NCBI GenBank assembly: GCA_018815245.1
Contig: JAHIXK010000017.1
Location: forward strand, 124,001 to 188,000
DNA length: 64,000 bases
DNA from: Gammaproteobacteria bacterium
GTDB lineage: Bacteria; Pseudomonadota; Gammaproteobacteria; Burkholderiales; Burkholderiaceae_B
Direction: 5' to 3'
The position numbers and the translations under genes are program-made. Positions 17,463 through 26,027 of this stretch are shown here, piece by piece (within the stretch, counting starts at the first letter, position 1; the number at the start of each line of letters is the position of its first letter). Under the pieces are notes generated by a model. It saw only the letters and a list, made by a program, of their open reading frames with translations, ran no database searches and was not told where the DNA came from.

Positions 17463-19181
17463 ATGAGCAGCACACTGCAAGTTCGGTTTGGTGGTTATTC
17501 CATCGCAGGCCAAAAGCCTGTGAATCAGGATGCTTTTGCCGCCTGGTGCGGACAGGCTGAATCGAATTTGCTGAAAGGTGCAGCGGCAGCTATTGCCGAT
17601 GGGGTGAGCAGTTGCGCCGATTCCCATGTGGCCAGCCAAACAGCAGTGACCAGTTTTCTCGACGACTATTCTTCCACGCCCTACACCTGGAGCGTGCACA
17701 AGTCGGCCCGGCAAATTATTTCTGGCCTGAACGCCTGGATTTACCAACAGAACACCAACCGGGCCAGCCACAACGACAGCCTGTTGACCACATTTTCCGC
17801 AGTGGTATTGAAGTCCAATACCCTGCACTGTTTCCATGTGGGCGATTCGCGGATTTACCACGTGCGTGGCGACGCCATTGAGCGGCTTACCCAAGACCAC
17901 GTTCGCACCGAACGCGGGCAGGAATATTTGTCGCGCGCACTGGGTGCAGACCGGCATCTTGAACTGGACTACAGCACCCATGAATTACAGGTGGGTGACT
18001 TGGTGCTGCTAAGCACCGATGGGGTTCACGGCGTACTAAAGCGCCCAGAAATGCTTGGTTTGATTGCAGAATATGGCACCACCAATCTGGAGCTTCTTGC
18101 CCAAAGCATGGTGCAAGCTGCCTTGAATGCTGGCAGCGACGACAACCTGACCGTGCTGCTGATGGCAGTGGACGCACTGCCCCATGAAACGCTGGACGAG
18201 GTGCACCGCAAACTAACGCAATTGCCCATACCGCCCGTGTTGCAGGTGGGCAATAAAATAGATGGCTATGAAGTGCAAGAAATCATTTTCAGCGGAACCC
18301 GCAGCCACATGTACCGGGTGCGCGACATGGAAACCGGCGAACAATTCACGCTGAAAACTCCGTCCTTGAATTTCGCAGAAGACGCGATGTACCTCAACGG
18401 CTTTGTGCGTGAAGAATGGGTGGGGCAAAGCGTGCAACACGTGAACGTGATGCGAACCCATGTGCCCAAACGCCCCAAGCAGTTTTTGTACTACCTGGGT
18501 GAATACATTGAGGGCATTAACCTGCGGGAATGGATGTACGACAACCCCAAACCCGGCATGGATGCGGTGCGGCGCATTGTAAAGCAGGTGGTGGCCGGGC
18601 TGCGTGCATTTCAGCGTGCAGACATGGTGCATCAGGATATCAAGCCGGAGAACATCATGATTGATTCGACAGGCTGCGTAAAAATTCTCGACTTTGGTAC
18701 GGTGCTGATTGCCGGTGCCGATGAACTGATTTCACCACTGGACAAATCGGTGCCGCAAGGCAGCGTGAATTATGTGGCCCCGGAATACCTGATGGGTGAA
18801 GTGGGTACATTCAAATCTGATTTGTTTTCGCTCGGCGTGGTGGTGTATGAAATGCTGACTGGCGCCCTGCCCTTTGCTGAGAAATCGGTGAAGCAAGTTA
18901 CGTTGAAAAGCTACAGCGATTTGCGCTACATTCCCGCCAACCACCCGCGCCGCGATTTGCCCTTGTGGGTGGAGGCGTGCCTGCGCAAAGCACTGCAACC
19001 CAACCCGCGTTACCGCTATGATGCGCTGAGCGAATTTCTGCAAGACCTGACCGTGCCCAACACCAAGCTGGAAGCCAGCGTGGCCAGGCAACCACTGATT
19101 GAAAAAAACCCGGTGGTGATATGGCAGGTGCTGGCTGTGGTTTTACTGGTGTTGAATCTGGTGCAGATGCTGCTGCATTAA
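17463..19181 (+). CDS. Bifunctional PP2C phosphatase / Ser-Thr protein kinase with C-terminal membrane anchor
   Basis: This 572-residue fusion has an N-terminal PP2C domain (about 10-240, with DAFAAW, AIADGVSS, HVGDSRIYHV and SDDNLTVLL metal-site motifs). A eukaryotic-type kinase domain follows (about 265-530) with HQDIKPENIMI near 389, DFGTV near 410 and APEY. A single hydrophobic helix lies at the end (VLAVVLLVLNLVQMLL). The gene begins 25 bp after the nitrate transporter, a linkage seen in other Proteobacteria. It may tune nitrate uptake or reduction by phosphorylation; the target is not known to me. Both domains look catalytically complete. Confidence 0.9.
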   Translation: MSSTLQVRFGGYSIAGQKPVNQDAFAAWCGQAESNLLKGAAAAIADGVSSCADSHVASQTAVTSFLDDYSSTPYTWSVHKSARQIISGLNAWIYQQNTNRASHNDSLLTTFSAVVLKSNTLHCFHVGDSRIYHVRGDAIERLTQDHVRTERGQEYLSRALGADRHLELDYSTHELQVGDLVLLSTDGVHGVLKRPEMLGLIAEYGTTNLELLAQSMVQAALNAGSDDNLTVLLMAVDALPHETLDEVHRKLTQLPIPPVLQVGNKIDGYEVQEIIFSGTRSHMYRVRDMETGEQFTLKTPSLNFAEDAMYLNGFVREEWVGQSVQHVNVMRTHVPKRPKQFLYYLGEYIEGINLREWMYDNPKPGMDAVRRIVKQVVAGLRAFQRADMVHQDIKPENIMIDSTGCVKILDFGTVLIAGADELISPLDKSVPQGSVNYVAPEYLMGEVGTFKSDLFSLGVVVYEMLTGALPFAEKSVKQVTLKSYSDLRYIPANHPRRDLPLWVEACLRKALQPNPRYRYDALSEFLQDLTVPNTKLEASVARQPLIEKNPVVIWQVLAVVLLVLNLVQMLLH

Positions 19182-19203
19182 ACATCAACATCTACTGTGG
19201 CAA

Positions 19204-21198
19204 TTAACGCGCCAACACCTGCGCAGGCATGGGTGCCAAAGGCGCTGTTCGTGAACTGCTGCTTGGCTGAACGGCCATGCCATGCAGGGTTACCGAATCG
19301 ACCTGGTTTTTGAATCGGGGTGTGGGCAAACGTGTGGGCTCATCATTTGCAAAACTCACCATTTGAACACCCAACACATCGGGCGCGTTTTCTTGCAACT
19401 TGTTTTGCCACCAGCATTCAAACACGGCTTTGTCCTGCTCCAATTGCACAATGCCGTAACCGTGTTCAACCCATTCCATGAATTGCACATGCTTGTTGCC
19501 CAACATGGTTGCTGCTTCAATCGCACGGCTTGCTGCCACATGCACGGCAAACGGACTGCCAGGTGCTGCGTTGGCCACCAGTTCATCGGCCCCGCCCCGC
19601 CCCATTGAAGAAGGTGCAAACTCAACAGCCGCTGAAGCTGCGCGCAAATTAACACCCGGCAAATTGGCTGTGGAAGCCCGCTGAAAACCTGCGGCAATAT
19701 TTTCTGGTGTTGTGCCTTGCCGCAAAGTGGGTACGGGTGGTGCAACCTGATAATCGTTCAACAAGGCGGTTTGATCGTCTTCCACCACGTCAGAAATCCA
19801 GTTGCCATGCATGTCACCGGAAACAAACACGGTGCCATTCACGGCGGGCGTTTCTCCATCACCGCGCAATTTCGAAATCAACAAATTTCGCTCGGTGTTG
19901 TAATCGTTCCAGCGCACAGGCAAGGGCACAACCGGCGAGCCCACGACATTGGGCACCACCCAGGGCGCAATCCAGGTTTGGTTGTTCAACACCTTCCACA
20001 CCACGCCCTCGGTTTCATCCTTGCGCAGTTGTGCGAGCAACCAGTCAAACTGTGTTTTTCCAAACAGGCTAGGTGTGCCCTCTGGCAAATGCGAAGCATC
20101 CGCTTGCAGGCCGTAGCCCGGTAAATAACTTTGCGTGTCAAGTGCACGAATGCTGGCCAGAGGGCCATAGTTCAAACTGCGGTAGACCAGCAATGGATTC
20201 ACGGGTGCGGGGTATTCGGTGTCGGGATAAAAAATGAATTCACCACTGCCATCGGCTTTCACGGGGCGTGAAGGAGTCCATTCCCAAAAGGCGCGCGTGG
20301 TGTCTTGCAAAGTACACGTTGACTCAACACCTTCGGGCAAAGTGGTGGGTAGTTCATTGCCAAAACCAGGGTCAATGTCGTGGTTGTCCCAAGTAATAAA
20401 CCAGGGGTGTTGCTGGTGCGCTGCCATCAAGTTGGGGTCTGAACGAAACAGCGCATAACGCCTGCGGCACTCGTCGATGTTCAGCCAGTCGCGATAGTCC
20501 ACATAAGCTGTGTCTTCAATGTTTCGGCGTGCTCGAACCTGTTCGTCTTCATCCACAAAATCGTAGATGTAATCGCCGCAGTGAACCACCAAATCAAGGT
20601 CTTCACGTTGCGCAATTGCACCGTAACCGCTCCAGGTACTTGACCAGTAACTGGAACATGAAACCACAGCCAGCCGAATTGCAGAAACCATGTCGGCAGG
20701 TGCTGTGCGGGTGCGCCCAACAATGCTGCTGTGCGGCCCGGTTTTGAATTGATAGTAATAAGTGGTGGCGGGCAGCAAACCCTGCGCATCCACTTTCAAG
20801 GTGTAATCGTTTTCTTCCACCACACGCTGGGTACCACGGCGCACTATATTTTGCATGTCTGCCGTGGTGCTTACCAGCCAGCGAATCTGCACACCTTTGG
20901 GCGGGTATTCTGGCAAAGTAACTCGGGTCCACAAAATAACGCGGTCGGCCAAGGGGTCGCCGCTGGCCACGCCGTGCGCAAAGGGCATGGCCAACACCAT
21001 GGGGAAGTCAAAGCCTGCCGGCTCAAAACCAGGTTGCGGCAAAGTCTGCCCGAATTCGTTGCTTGCAATGGGTGTGCCTGTGCCGGGGTCTGATGGGCTC
21101 ACCGGCCCTGCGGAGTTACCAGTAAATACATCTTCACCACTGCCGCAGCCCACCAAGGTGCTTGCTGCCATCACTTTCAATACATCACGCCGCTTCAT
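19204..21198 (-). CDS. PhoD-like alkaline phosphatase/phosphodiesterase, Tat-exported
   Basis: This 664-residue protein starts MKRRDVLKVMAASTLVGCGSG, which reads as a twin-arginine signal with a possible lipobox. The ATG at 21198 follows AGGTGG; a GTG at 21207 is less likely. PhoD-family features are PLADRVILWTRV (N-terminal domain), AVVSCSSYWSS, VHCGDYIYDF (about 190-200), FITWDNHDID and GDMHGNWISD. These hold the metal-binding Asp, Asn and His residues. Family members release phosphate from phosphodiesters outside the inner membrane. It is divergent from the PhoX-like gene, consistent with shared phosphate-starvation control. Confidence 0.88.
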   Translation of the reverse strand: MKRRDVLKVMAASTLVGCGSGEDVFTGNSAGPVSPSDPGTGTPIASNEFGQTLPQPGFEPAGFDFPMVLAMPFAHGVASGDPLADRVILWTRVTLPEYPPKGVQIRWLVSTTADMQNIVRRGTQRVVEENDYTLKVDAQGLLPATTYYYQFKTGPHSSIVGRTRTAPADMVSAIRLAVVSCSSYWSSTWSGYGAIAQREDLDLVVHCGDYIYDFVDEDEQVRARRNIEDTAYVDYRDWLNIDECRRRYALFRSDPNLMAAHQQHPWFITWDNHDIDPGFGNELPTTLPEGVESTCTLQDTTRAFWEWTPSRPVKADGSGEFIFYPDTEYPAPVNPLLVYRSLNYGPLASIRALDTQSYLPGYGLQADASHLPEGTPSLFGKTQFDWLLAQLRKDETEGVVWKVLNNQTWIAPWVVPNVVGSPVVPLPVRWNDYNTERNLLISKLRGDGETPAVNGTVFVSGDMHGNWISDVVEDDQTALLNDYQVAPPVPTLRQGTTPENIAAGFQRASTANLPGVNLRAASAAVEFAPSSMGRGGADELVANAAPGSPFAVHVAASRAIEAATMLGNKHVQFMEWVEHGYGIVQLEQDKAVFECWWQNKLQENAPDVLGVQMVSFANDEPTRLPTPRFKNQVDSVTLHGMAVQPSSSSRTAPLAPMPAQVLAR

Positions 21199-21269
21199 CC
21201 AGACCACCTGTTGCTTGTTGTTTTCACTTGTACTTCGTTTGGCGTCAACAGGATTGAAACAGACCTTCT

Positions 21270-21296
21270 ACATGACATGTCGCCGCTTTGTCATGT
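21270..21296. promoter_or_regulatory. Inverted repeat and Pho-box-like site between divergent phosphatase genes
   Basis: ACATGACA (21270-21277) and TGTCATGT (21289-21296) form a perfect 8 bp inverted repeat with an 11-base spacer. Within it, ATGTCGC-CGCT-TTGTCAT (21277-21294) has the 7-4-7 layout of a PhoB box, with one good and one poor half-site. PhoB control is plausible but not shown. Confidence 0.45.
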
Positions 21297-21399
21297 GTCA
21301 ACTGAAAGGCATTTCATACAGAGTTTTTTACCCAAACCATGCGGCACGACGGCAAGTATAAAAACAGAATACTTTCACTCTCAAGCCGTAGGTTTTGCC

Positions 21400-22890
21400 A
21401 TGAATCAATCAATTGTTCCTTCATTCAAACGTCGATCCTTGCTTCGCGCCATGTTTTTAGGTGCCGGTGCAACCGCACTGCCCCTGGCACTTGGTGGCTG
21501 CGGATCAGATTCCAATTCCAGCAATGCCGACCCAAGCCCAACCGCCCCCAACGAAAGTGGCAACACGCCGAACCCGGTGGTCAACCCGCCCGAGCTGGGG
21601 CCACTGGCCATGGAACTGCCTTTGGAGGCAGGGCCGCTGGCCAACATCGGGGAGCTGGTTGCAACAGGGCTGGACAACATATTTGCACCGGCAGGATTCT
21701 CAGTGCGCGCGGTGGCGAGACATTTATCAAACCCGGTTCTGGGCACGCCAGATCCATTGAGTTTGACTGGTTACAACTGGCACATTTTTCCTGACGGTGG
21801 TGCTGTATTTTCTGCTGATGATGGTGGTTGGGTGTATGTGTCCAACAGCGAAACAGAGGCACCACAAGGTGGGGTCGGGGCTTTGCGTTTTGATGCACAA
21901 GGTGCGATTACTTCCGCGTATCGGATTTTGAATGGCACTTCGAGAAATTGCGCAGGCGGTGCCACGCCGTGGGGCACTTGGCTAAGTTGTGAAGAAACTG
22001 CAACGGGCGTGACCTGGGAATGCGACCCGATGGGCAGCACAGCCACCGCACGCGCCCTGCCCGCCTTGGGCGTGTTCAATCACGAAGCGGTGGCTGTCGA
22101 CATGTCCACAAAAACGCTGTTCCTGACAGAGGATGCAGGCGATGGCCGCCTGTACCGTTTCGTGTCGGAGGGTGAGCTTCGCCCTGCCGTGAATGGACAA
22201 ATGGGCCTGAACATGGAACAGGGCAAATTGCAGGTGCTGGAAATTGTCGGCTTCGAGGCGGGCGCTTATCAGGAAGACATTGCAGTTGCCCAACGCGTTC
22301 ACCGCGTGAAGTGGGTGGATGCCCTGGAACCCGAGAATCCACAAGCCGATGTGCGCAGCCGCACCAGCACGGCAGGTTTGTCAGTTCCGGGCACGGTGTT
22401 TCGTGGCGGCGAAGGCATCTGGATTCAGGAATTCCCACAAGGGCAAGCACCTTCGGTCAGTGGCGTGGCCAAACCCATGCGTGCCGTGGTCTTCTTTGCC
22501 TGCAAGGGCGACAACCGAGTGTATGCACTGGACATTGACAACGATCTGATCGAAGTAGTATTCGACAACAGCCAGCTGGCCGAGGGTGCTGGCTTTGACG
22601 ATGTTGACAACCTGGTGATCAGCCCGGCAGGCGACGTGATTGTGGCGGAGGACGGCGATGGCATGCGCTTGATGGTCATGATTCCAAACCAGCCTGCAAA
22701 AATTCTGCTTCAAATTACCGGCGGAGGAAGTGAACTGGCAGGCCCTGCCTTCACCGCAGACGGATCCCGGCTGTACTTCAGTTCACAACGCGGGCCCAAC
22801 GTGCCTGCCTTGCCCGGCGCGCCCAATCTGCCCGGCACGGGTGTTACTTATGAACTGGGTATTCCAGAGGAATTCAGGACTGTGAACTAA
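21400..22890 (+). CDS. PhoX-family (DUF839) phosphatase-like protein, Tat-exported
   Basis: From the ATG at 21400 the 496-residue product has a twin-arginine signal (FKRRSLLRAMFLGAGATALPLALGGCGS) that could also be lipidated. The body shows PhoX/DUF839 propeller motifs: SADDGGWVYVSNSE, NCAGGATPWGTWLSCEET, FNHEAVAVDMSTKTLFLTEDAGDGRLYRF and GDNRVYALD. The upstream frame, open from 21211, is not used because the Tat signal begins here. PhoX enzymes are calcium- and iron-dependent alkaline phosphatases. Its divergent neighbour is PhoD-like, supporting a role in phosphate acquisition. Confidence 0.82.
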   Translation: MNQSIVPSFKRRSLLRAMFLGAGATALPLALGGCGSDSNSSNADPSPTAPNESGNTPNPVVNPPELGPLAMELPLEAGPLANIGELVATGLDNIFAPAGFSVRAVARHLSNPVLGTPDPLSLTGYNWHIFPDGGAVFSADDGGWVYVSNSETEAPQGGVGALRFDAQGAITSAYRILNGTSRNCAGGATPWGTWLSCEETATGVTWECDPMGSTATARALPALGVFNHEAVAVDMSTKTLFLTEDAGDGRLYRFVSEGELRPAVNGQMGLNMEQGKLQVLEIVGFEAGAYQEDIAVAQRVHRVKWVDALEPENPQADVRSRTSTAGLSVPGTVFRGGEGIWIQEFPQGQAPSVSGVAKPMRAVVFFACKGDNRVYALDIDNDLIEVVFDNSQLAEGAGFDDVDNLVISPAGDVIVAEDGDGMRLMVMIPNQPAKILLQITGGGSELAGPAFTADGSRLYFSSQRGPNVPALPGAPNLPGTGVTYELGIPEEFRTVN

Positions 22891-22901
22891 AAAAAACCAT
22901 G

Positions 22902-22940
22902 CGGGGAACGCTTGCAAGGACAGTGTAAGCGTTACCCCCG
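22902..22940 (+). terminator. Hairpin after the PhoX-like gene
   Basis: CGGGGAACGCTT (22902-22913) pairs with AAGCGTTACCCCCG (22927-22940) with one bulge. No T-run follows, so it may be a Rho-dependent end, an mRNA-stabilising stem, or an operator for the hydrolase gene. Confidence 0.35.
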
Positions 22941-22992
22941 ATATTGTATGCTTTGGTAATCATGCATCAATACTAAAAATAAAAGGCTCCAC

Positions 22993-24006
22993 TTGGCCAA
23001 ACCTGTCCGGAAATCCAAAGGCAAAGAAATCACACCGATTAGCGAAGGCGCGAAACTGGTTGATCAATATTTTGATCACGTTGGTGAGGCGTTTTTGCGC
23101 CACGCGCCCGAAATCGATCCAAAGAAACTTCAAGACTGGCGACCCAAGCTGTTCAGCTTTACACGCTTGAACCCGTGGTATGGCGGTTTGGTGGGCGTTC
23201 ACCGCAAACGCATTGGTGTGGGCAAAGACAAACTGGTGTGGCTTGAAATTGGCAGCGAATCCAGCCCTGCCTTACTGTTAATGCACGGATTTGCGGCGGC
23301 CAAGGAACACTGGTTGCCACTGTTGCCCTTCTTCGCCGGGCAATTTCGCATTCTGATTCCCGACCTGCCCGGCTGGGGCGAAAGTGGGTTCAACCCGGAT
23401 CGGCACTACGGGCTTGAGGATCAAACAGAACGTTTGCACCAATGGTTGACTGGTATCGGCGTAAGCAAGGTCAACGTGGTGGGCAATTCCATGGGCGGTG
23501 CCCTGGCAGGTTTGTTGAGTGCGCGTTTTCCGGAAATGGTCACCAGCCTGGTGTTAATGGATGCGCTGGGCTTGCCCGGGACGGAGGAAACCGACTTTAT
23601 TCGCGAAGTGCTGCGGGGTAAAAACCGCCTTGTGCCGCGCGATGCAATGGATGTGATGAAACTGACCGAGCTGGTGTTCCACAACCGCGCTCTGGCTGCG
23701 TCTGCCGCATTTTTTTCAGCATCGGAATTGATTCATCGGCGCGATGTAAACGGGTTCCTGTTTCAGGAAATGTTGAGCCGCCGCCCCGACTACACCAAAG
23801 CCACGTTCGAGAACATTGCAGCGCCAACACTGGTGATGTGGGGCAAGGAAGACGATGTGCTGCACTTAAGCTGCGCCTACGAATTTGAACGCCTTATCAA
23901 GCGGTCAGAAATGCACCTGTTTGACGGTGTTGGGCATTTGCCAATGATTGAAGCGCCATACCTGTGCGCCCAAGCCATCAAGGAATTCGTGCTTCGGAAC
24001 ATTTAA
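22993..24006 (+). CDS. Alpha/beta hydrolase
   Basis: This 337-residue protein has the oxyanion region LLMHGFAAAKEHW (about residue 96), the nucleophile elbow VVGNSMGGALAG (Ser about 160) and the catalytic His in GVGHLPMIEAP (about 317). The start is a TTG at 22993 with AAAGG 7 bases upstream; no better in-frame ATG precedes the fold. The basic N-terminus (KPVRKSKGKE) is not a signal peptide, so it is probably cytosolic. Substrate is unknown; the shape suits an esterase, lipase or ring-cleavage product hydrolase. Confidence 0.85.
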   Translation: MAKPVRKSKGKEITPISEGAKLVDQYFDHVGEAFLRHAPEIDPKKLQDWRPKLFSFTRLNPWYGGLVGVHRKRIGVGKDKLVWLEIGSESSPALLLMHGFAAAKEHWLPLLPFFAGQFRILIPDLPGWGESGFNPDRHYGLEDQTERLHQWLTGIGVSKVNVVGNSMGGALAGLLSARFPEMVTSLVLMDALGLPGTEETDFIREVLRGKNRLVPRDAMDVMKLTELVFHNRALAASAAFFSASELIHRRDVNGFLFQEMLSRRPDYTKATFENIAAPTLVMWGKEDDVLHLSCAYEFERLIKRSEMHLFDGVGHLPMIEAPYLCAQAIKEFVLRNI

Positions 24007-24024
24007 GGTGCAACGCCCTGCAAC

Positions 24025-24053
24025 TTGCTCATTTTGTAGCATTTTGCTACAAT
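24025..24053 (+). promoter_or_regulatory. Promoter and overlapping palindrome of the ParD-like/zeta module
   Basis: TTGCTC (24025-24030) and TACAAT (24048-24053) are 17 bases apart and form a sigma-70 promoter. The spacer and -10 box contain TTGTAGC-ATTTT-GCTACAA (24034-24052), a perfect 7 bp inverted repeat, which is the expected place for an autorepressing antitoxin operator. Confidence 0.65.
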
Positions 24054-24092
24054 CAAAAAGCATTCACAGGGAACATACCAAGGAAGCACACC

Positions 24093-24503
24093 ATGGCCAA
24101 AGCCTCTTCACCCATCCGAATTCAATCCGATTTGATGAGCAATGCCACCGTTTTGGGCAAACTGAACCACCGCAGTGCGGCCGAGCAAATTGAATACTGG
24201 GCCAGCATTGGCCAGAAGGTAGAAAACCTGCTTGACCCGGAAAGCCTGCTGCAAATCAAGGCGGGCTTGTTGCGGGTAAAGCTGGAACAAGTCAACGCCC
24301 CGGCCCTGAATGCCGACATGGTGTTTGGCAACCTGGAGATGAAACGCAGCACGGGTGAACTGACAAGCGAAGTGAGCCAAAGCAAGGTGCGTTATCAAGC
24401 CAGTACAACCCGCCCCGGCCTGCTGGAACAAATTGACACCAAAGGCAAAGTGAAATTTGGGCAGTTCGACAACGGCGTGTTCAAGCCCATCAAACTGGCA
24501 TGA
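24093..24503 (+). CDS. ParD-like antitoxin
   Basis: This 136-residue protein begins MAKASSPIRIQSDLMSNATV with AAGGAAG in front of the ATG at 24093. SPIRIQSDL...HRSAAEQIEYWASIGQKVENLL is the signature of the ParD-like family of type II antitoxins, whose N-terminus is predicted to bind DNA as a ribbon-helix-helix. The last four bases overlap the toxin start (ATGA), so the two are translationally coupled. The palindrome in its promoter is its likely binding site. Confidence 0.82.
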   Translation: MAKASSPIRIQSDLMSNATVLGKLNHRSAAEQIEYWASIGQKVENLLDPESLLQIKAGLLRVKLEQVNAPALNADMVFGNLEMKRSTGELTSEVSQSKVRYQASTTRPGLLEQIDTKGKVKFGQFDNGVFKPIKLA

Positions 24504-25069
24504 AACAACTTTGGTTGCTGGTGGGCGGCAATGGCGCTGGCAAATCAACTTTCTACCGCACCCAACTGAAACCCTTGGGCATGCCTTTTGTAAACGCCGA
24601 CGACATTGCCCGAGATGTATTTCCCCAGGCTCCGGAGGAGCACAGCTACGAGGCCGCAAAAATTGCGGAGAACCTGCGCAACAGTCTGCTTGAGCAAGGC
24701 AAAAACTTTTGCTTTGAAACCGTGTTTTCTCACCCCTCAAAAATAGACTTTGTGGCCAAGGCCAAAGCCCTGGGTTATCACGTGGTGATGGTATTCATAC
24801 ACCTTGAACAGACAAGCTTGAACAAGGCCCGTGTGTATCAACGCATTGAAACTGGCGGGCACGCCGTGCCTGACGACAAAGTTGAAAACCGCATTCCACG
24901 CACAGTACAAAATGTACTGAACGCCCTGCCCTTGTGCAACGATGTGTGGGTGCTCGACAATTCAAGTGCTGTGGATCCATTCCGAAAAGTGCTGCGCATT
25001 CAGGCTGGTCATTTGAATACGTTCATCGACCCGCTTCCCGATTGGGCACAGGCTTTTCAAACACAGTGA
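24500..25069 (+). CDS. Zeta-toxin-family P-loop kinase
   Basis: This 189-residue protein starts LWLLVGGNGAGKSTFYRTQL (Walker A, residues 7-17) and continues NADDIARDVFPQ and FCFETVFSHPSK, typical of zeta/PezT-like kinases that phosphorylate UDP-N-acetylglucosamine. A conserved Arg-rich segment lies further on (RIETGGHAVPDDKVENRIPRT). It overlaps the ParD-like gene by 4 bp. The pair reads as a chromosomal toxin-antitoxin system. Zeta toxins usually pair with epsilon or PezA, so this ParD-like partnership is a variant. Actual toxicity is not established. Confidence 0.8.
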   Translation: MKQLWLLVGGNGAGKSTFYRTQLKPLGMPFVNADDIARDVFPQAPEEHSYEAAKIAENLRNSLLEQGKNFCFETVFSHPSKIDFVAKAKALGYHVVMVFIHLEQTSLNKARVYQRIETGGHAVPDDKVENRIPRTVQNVLNALPLCNDVWVLDNSSAVDPFRKVLRIQAGHLNTFIDPLPDWAQAFQTQ

Positions 25070-25139
25070 ACGAATACTGGCAATGAATGTCCTAAAAGCA
25101 CCCATTCAACATTCAACTCATGCGTCAGGCAGGTCACCA

Positions 25140-26027
25140 ATGAACTTCCGAAGCCCATCAACAACATGGTTTGCGCTTGGAGCAATTCTTTTGCTGGGTG
25201 CCTGCAGTGCCGTCAAGTTGGGTTACAACAACTCGGCCGGTATTGCGCACACTTACCTGATCAACAAAGTCAGTTTTGATGAAGATCAATCGGCCTTGCT
25301 GAAAGCCAGTTTAAGCGACTTGGTGCAATGGCACCGCGACAATGAACTTCCCCGGCTGGCCACGGAACTGGAGGCCGCACAGCGTGTGCTCGCACCGCAA
25401 AACGGTACCGTGATACGGGTCAGCGCAGTGCAGGTTCAGGCTTTGAACCAGTCTGTTCAGGCATCACTGCGCCGCACTGCGAATCAGGCCGCGCCCTTGA
25501 TTGCGAAAAACATGTTGGGGTTGTGGCCCAATCAGGTTCAGGAAATTCAAGATGCGCTAAATCGGGCCAACGACGAATACCGCGAAGAAAGGTTGATGCA
25601 AAATCAGCAGATGCGACAAAAAAAATCTGCAGAACGCATGACAGAGCGTTTCGAACGCTGGCTGGATGACTTGAACCCAACGCAGAAAGACCTGATCGCG
25701 CGGTGGTCGAGACTGGACACAGGCCGCTCGGAAGACCGCTACCAAAAAAGGCTGGAGCGACAAAAACAATTCATGATTCTGGTCAACAAAGCAGCCAACC
25801 GGCAAATTGATCAAGCCACATTAAGCCGGGAAGTGTCCGTGCTGCTCAACGCCTGGCAAACACCAGGCAGTGCCACTGAAAAAGCAGACAGCGAATATCG
25901 ACAAAAAACCACCATAGACCTGGTGGTAGCTGTGCTGAACGCTGCGAACGCTGAACAGCGAAGCAATGCCGCGGAGCGCGCGGCAGGCTGGGCGAAAGAC
26001 TTTCAAATACTGGCCAGTAATTCTTAG
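25140..26027 (+). CDS. DUF6279-like lipoprotein
   Basis: This 295-residue protein begins at ATG 25140 (AGG-rich ribosome site 8-9 bases upstream) with a lipoprotein signal ending LLLGAC-SAVKLGYNNS. The mature region is helical and charged (DLVQWHRDNELPRLATELEAAQ, EERLMQNQQMRQKKSAERMTERFERWL). The SAVKLGYNN...SFDEDQ start is typical of a proteobacterial lipoprotein family labelled DUF6279. Function is unknown. It follows the toxin gene by 70 bp. Its stop overlaps the convergent gene's stop by 4 bp. Confidence 0.75.
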   Translation: MNFRSPSTTWFALGAILLLGACSAVKLGYNNSAGIAHTYLINKVSFDEDQSALLKASLSDLVQWHRDNELPRLATELEAAQRVLAPQNGTVIRVSAVQVQALNQSVQASLRRTANQAAPLIAKNMLGLWPNQVQEIQDALNRANDEYREERLMQNQQMRQKKSAERMTERFERWLDDLNPTQKDLIARWSRLDTGRSEDRYQKRLERQKQFMILVNKAANRQIDQATLSREVSVLLNAWQTPGSATEKADSEYRQKTTIDLVVAVLNAANAEQRSNAAERAAGWAKDFQILASNS

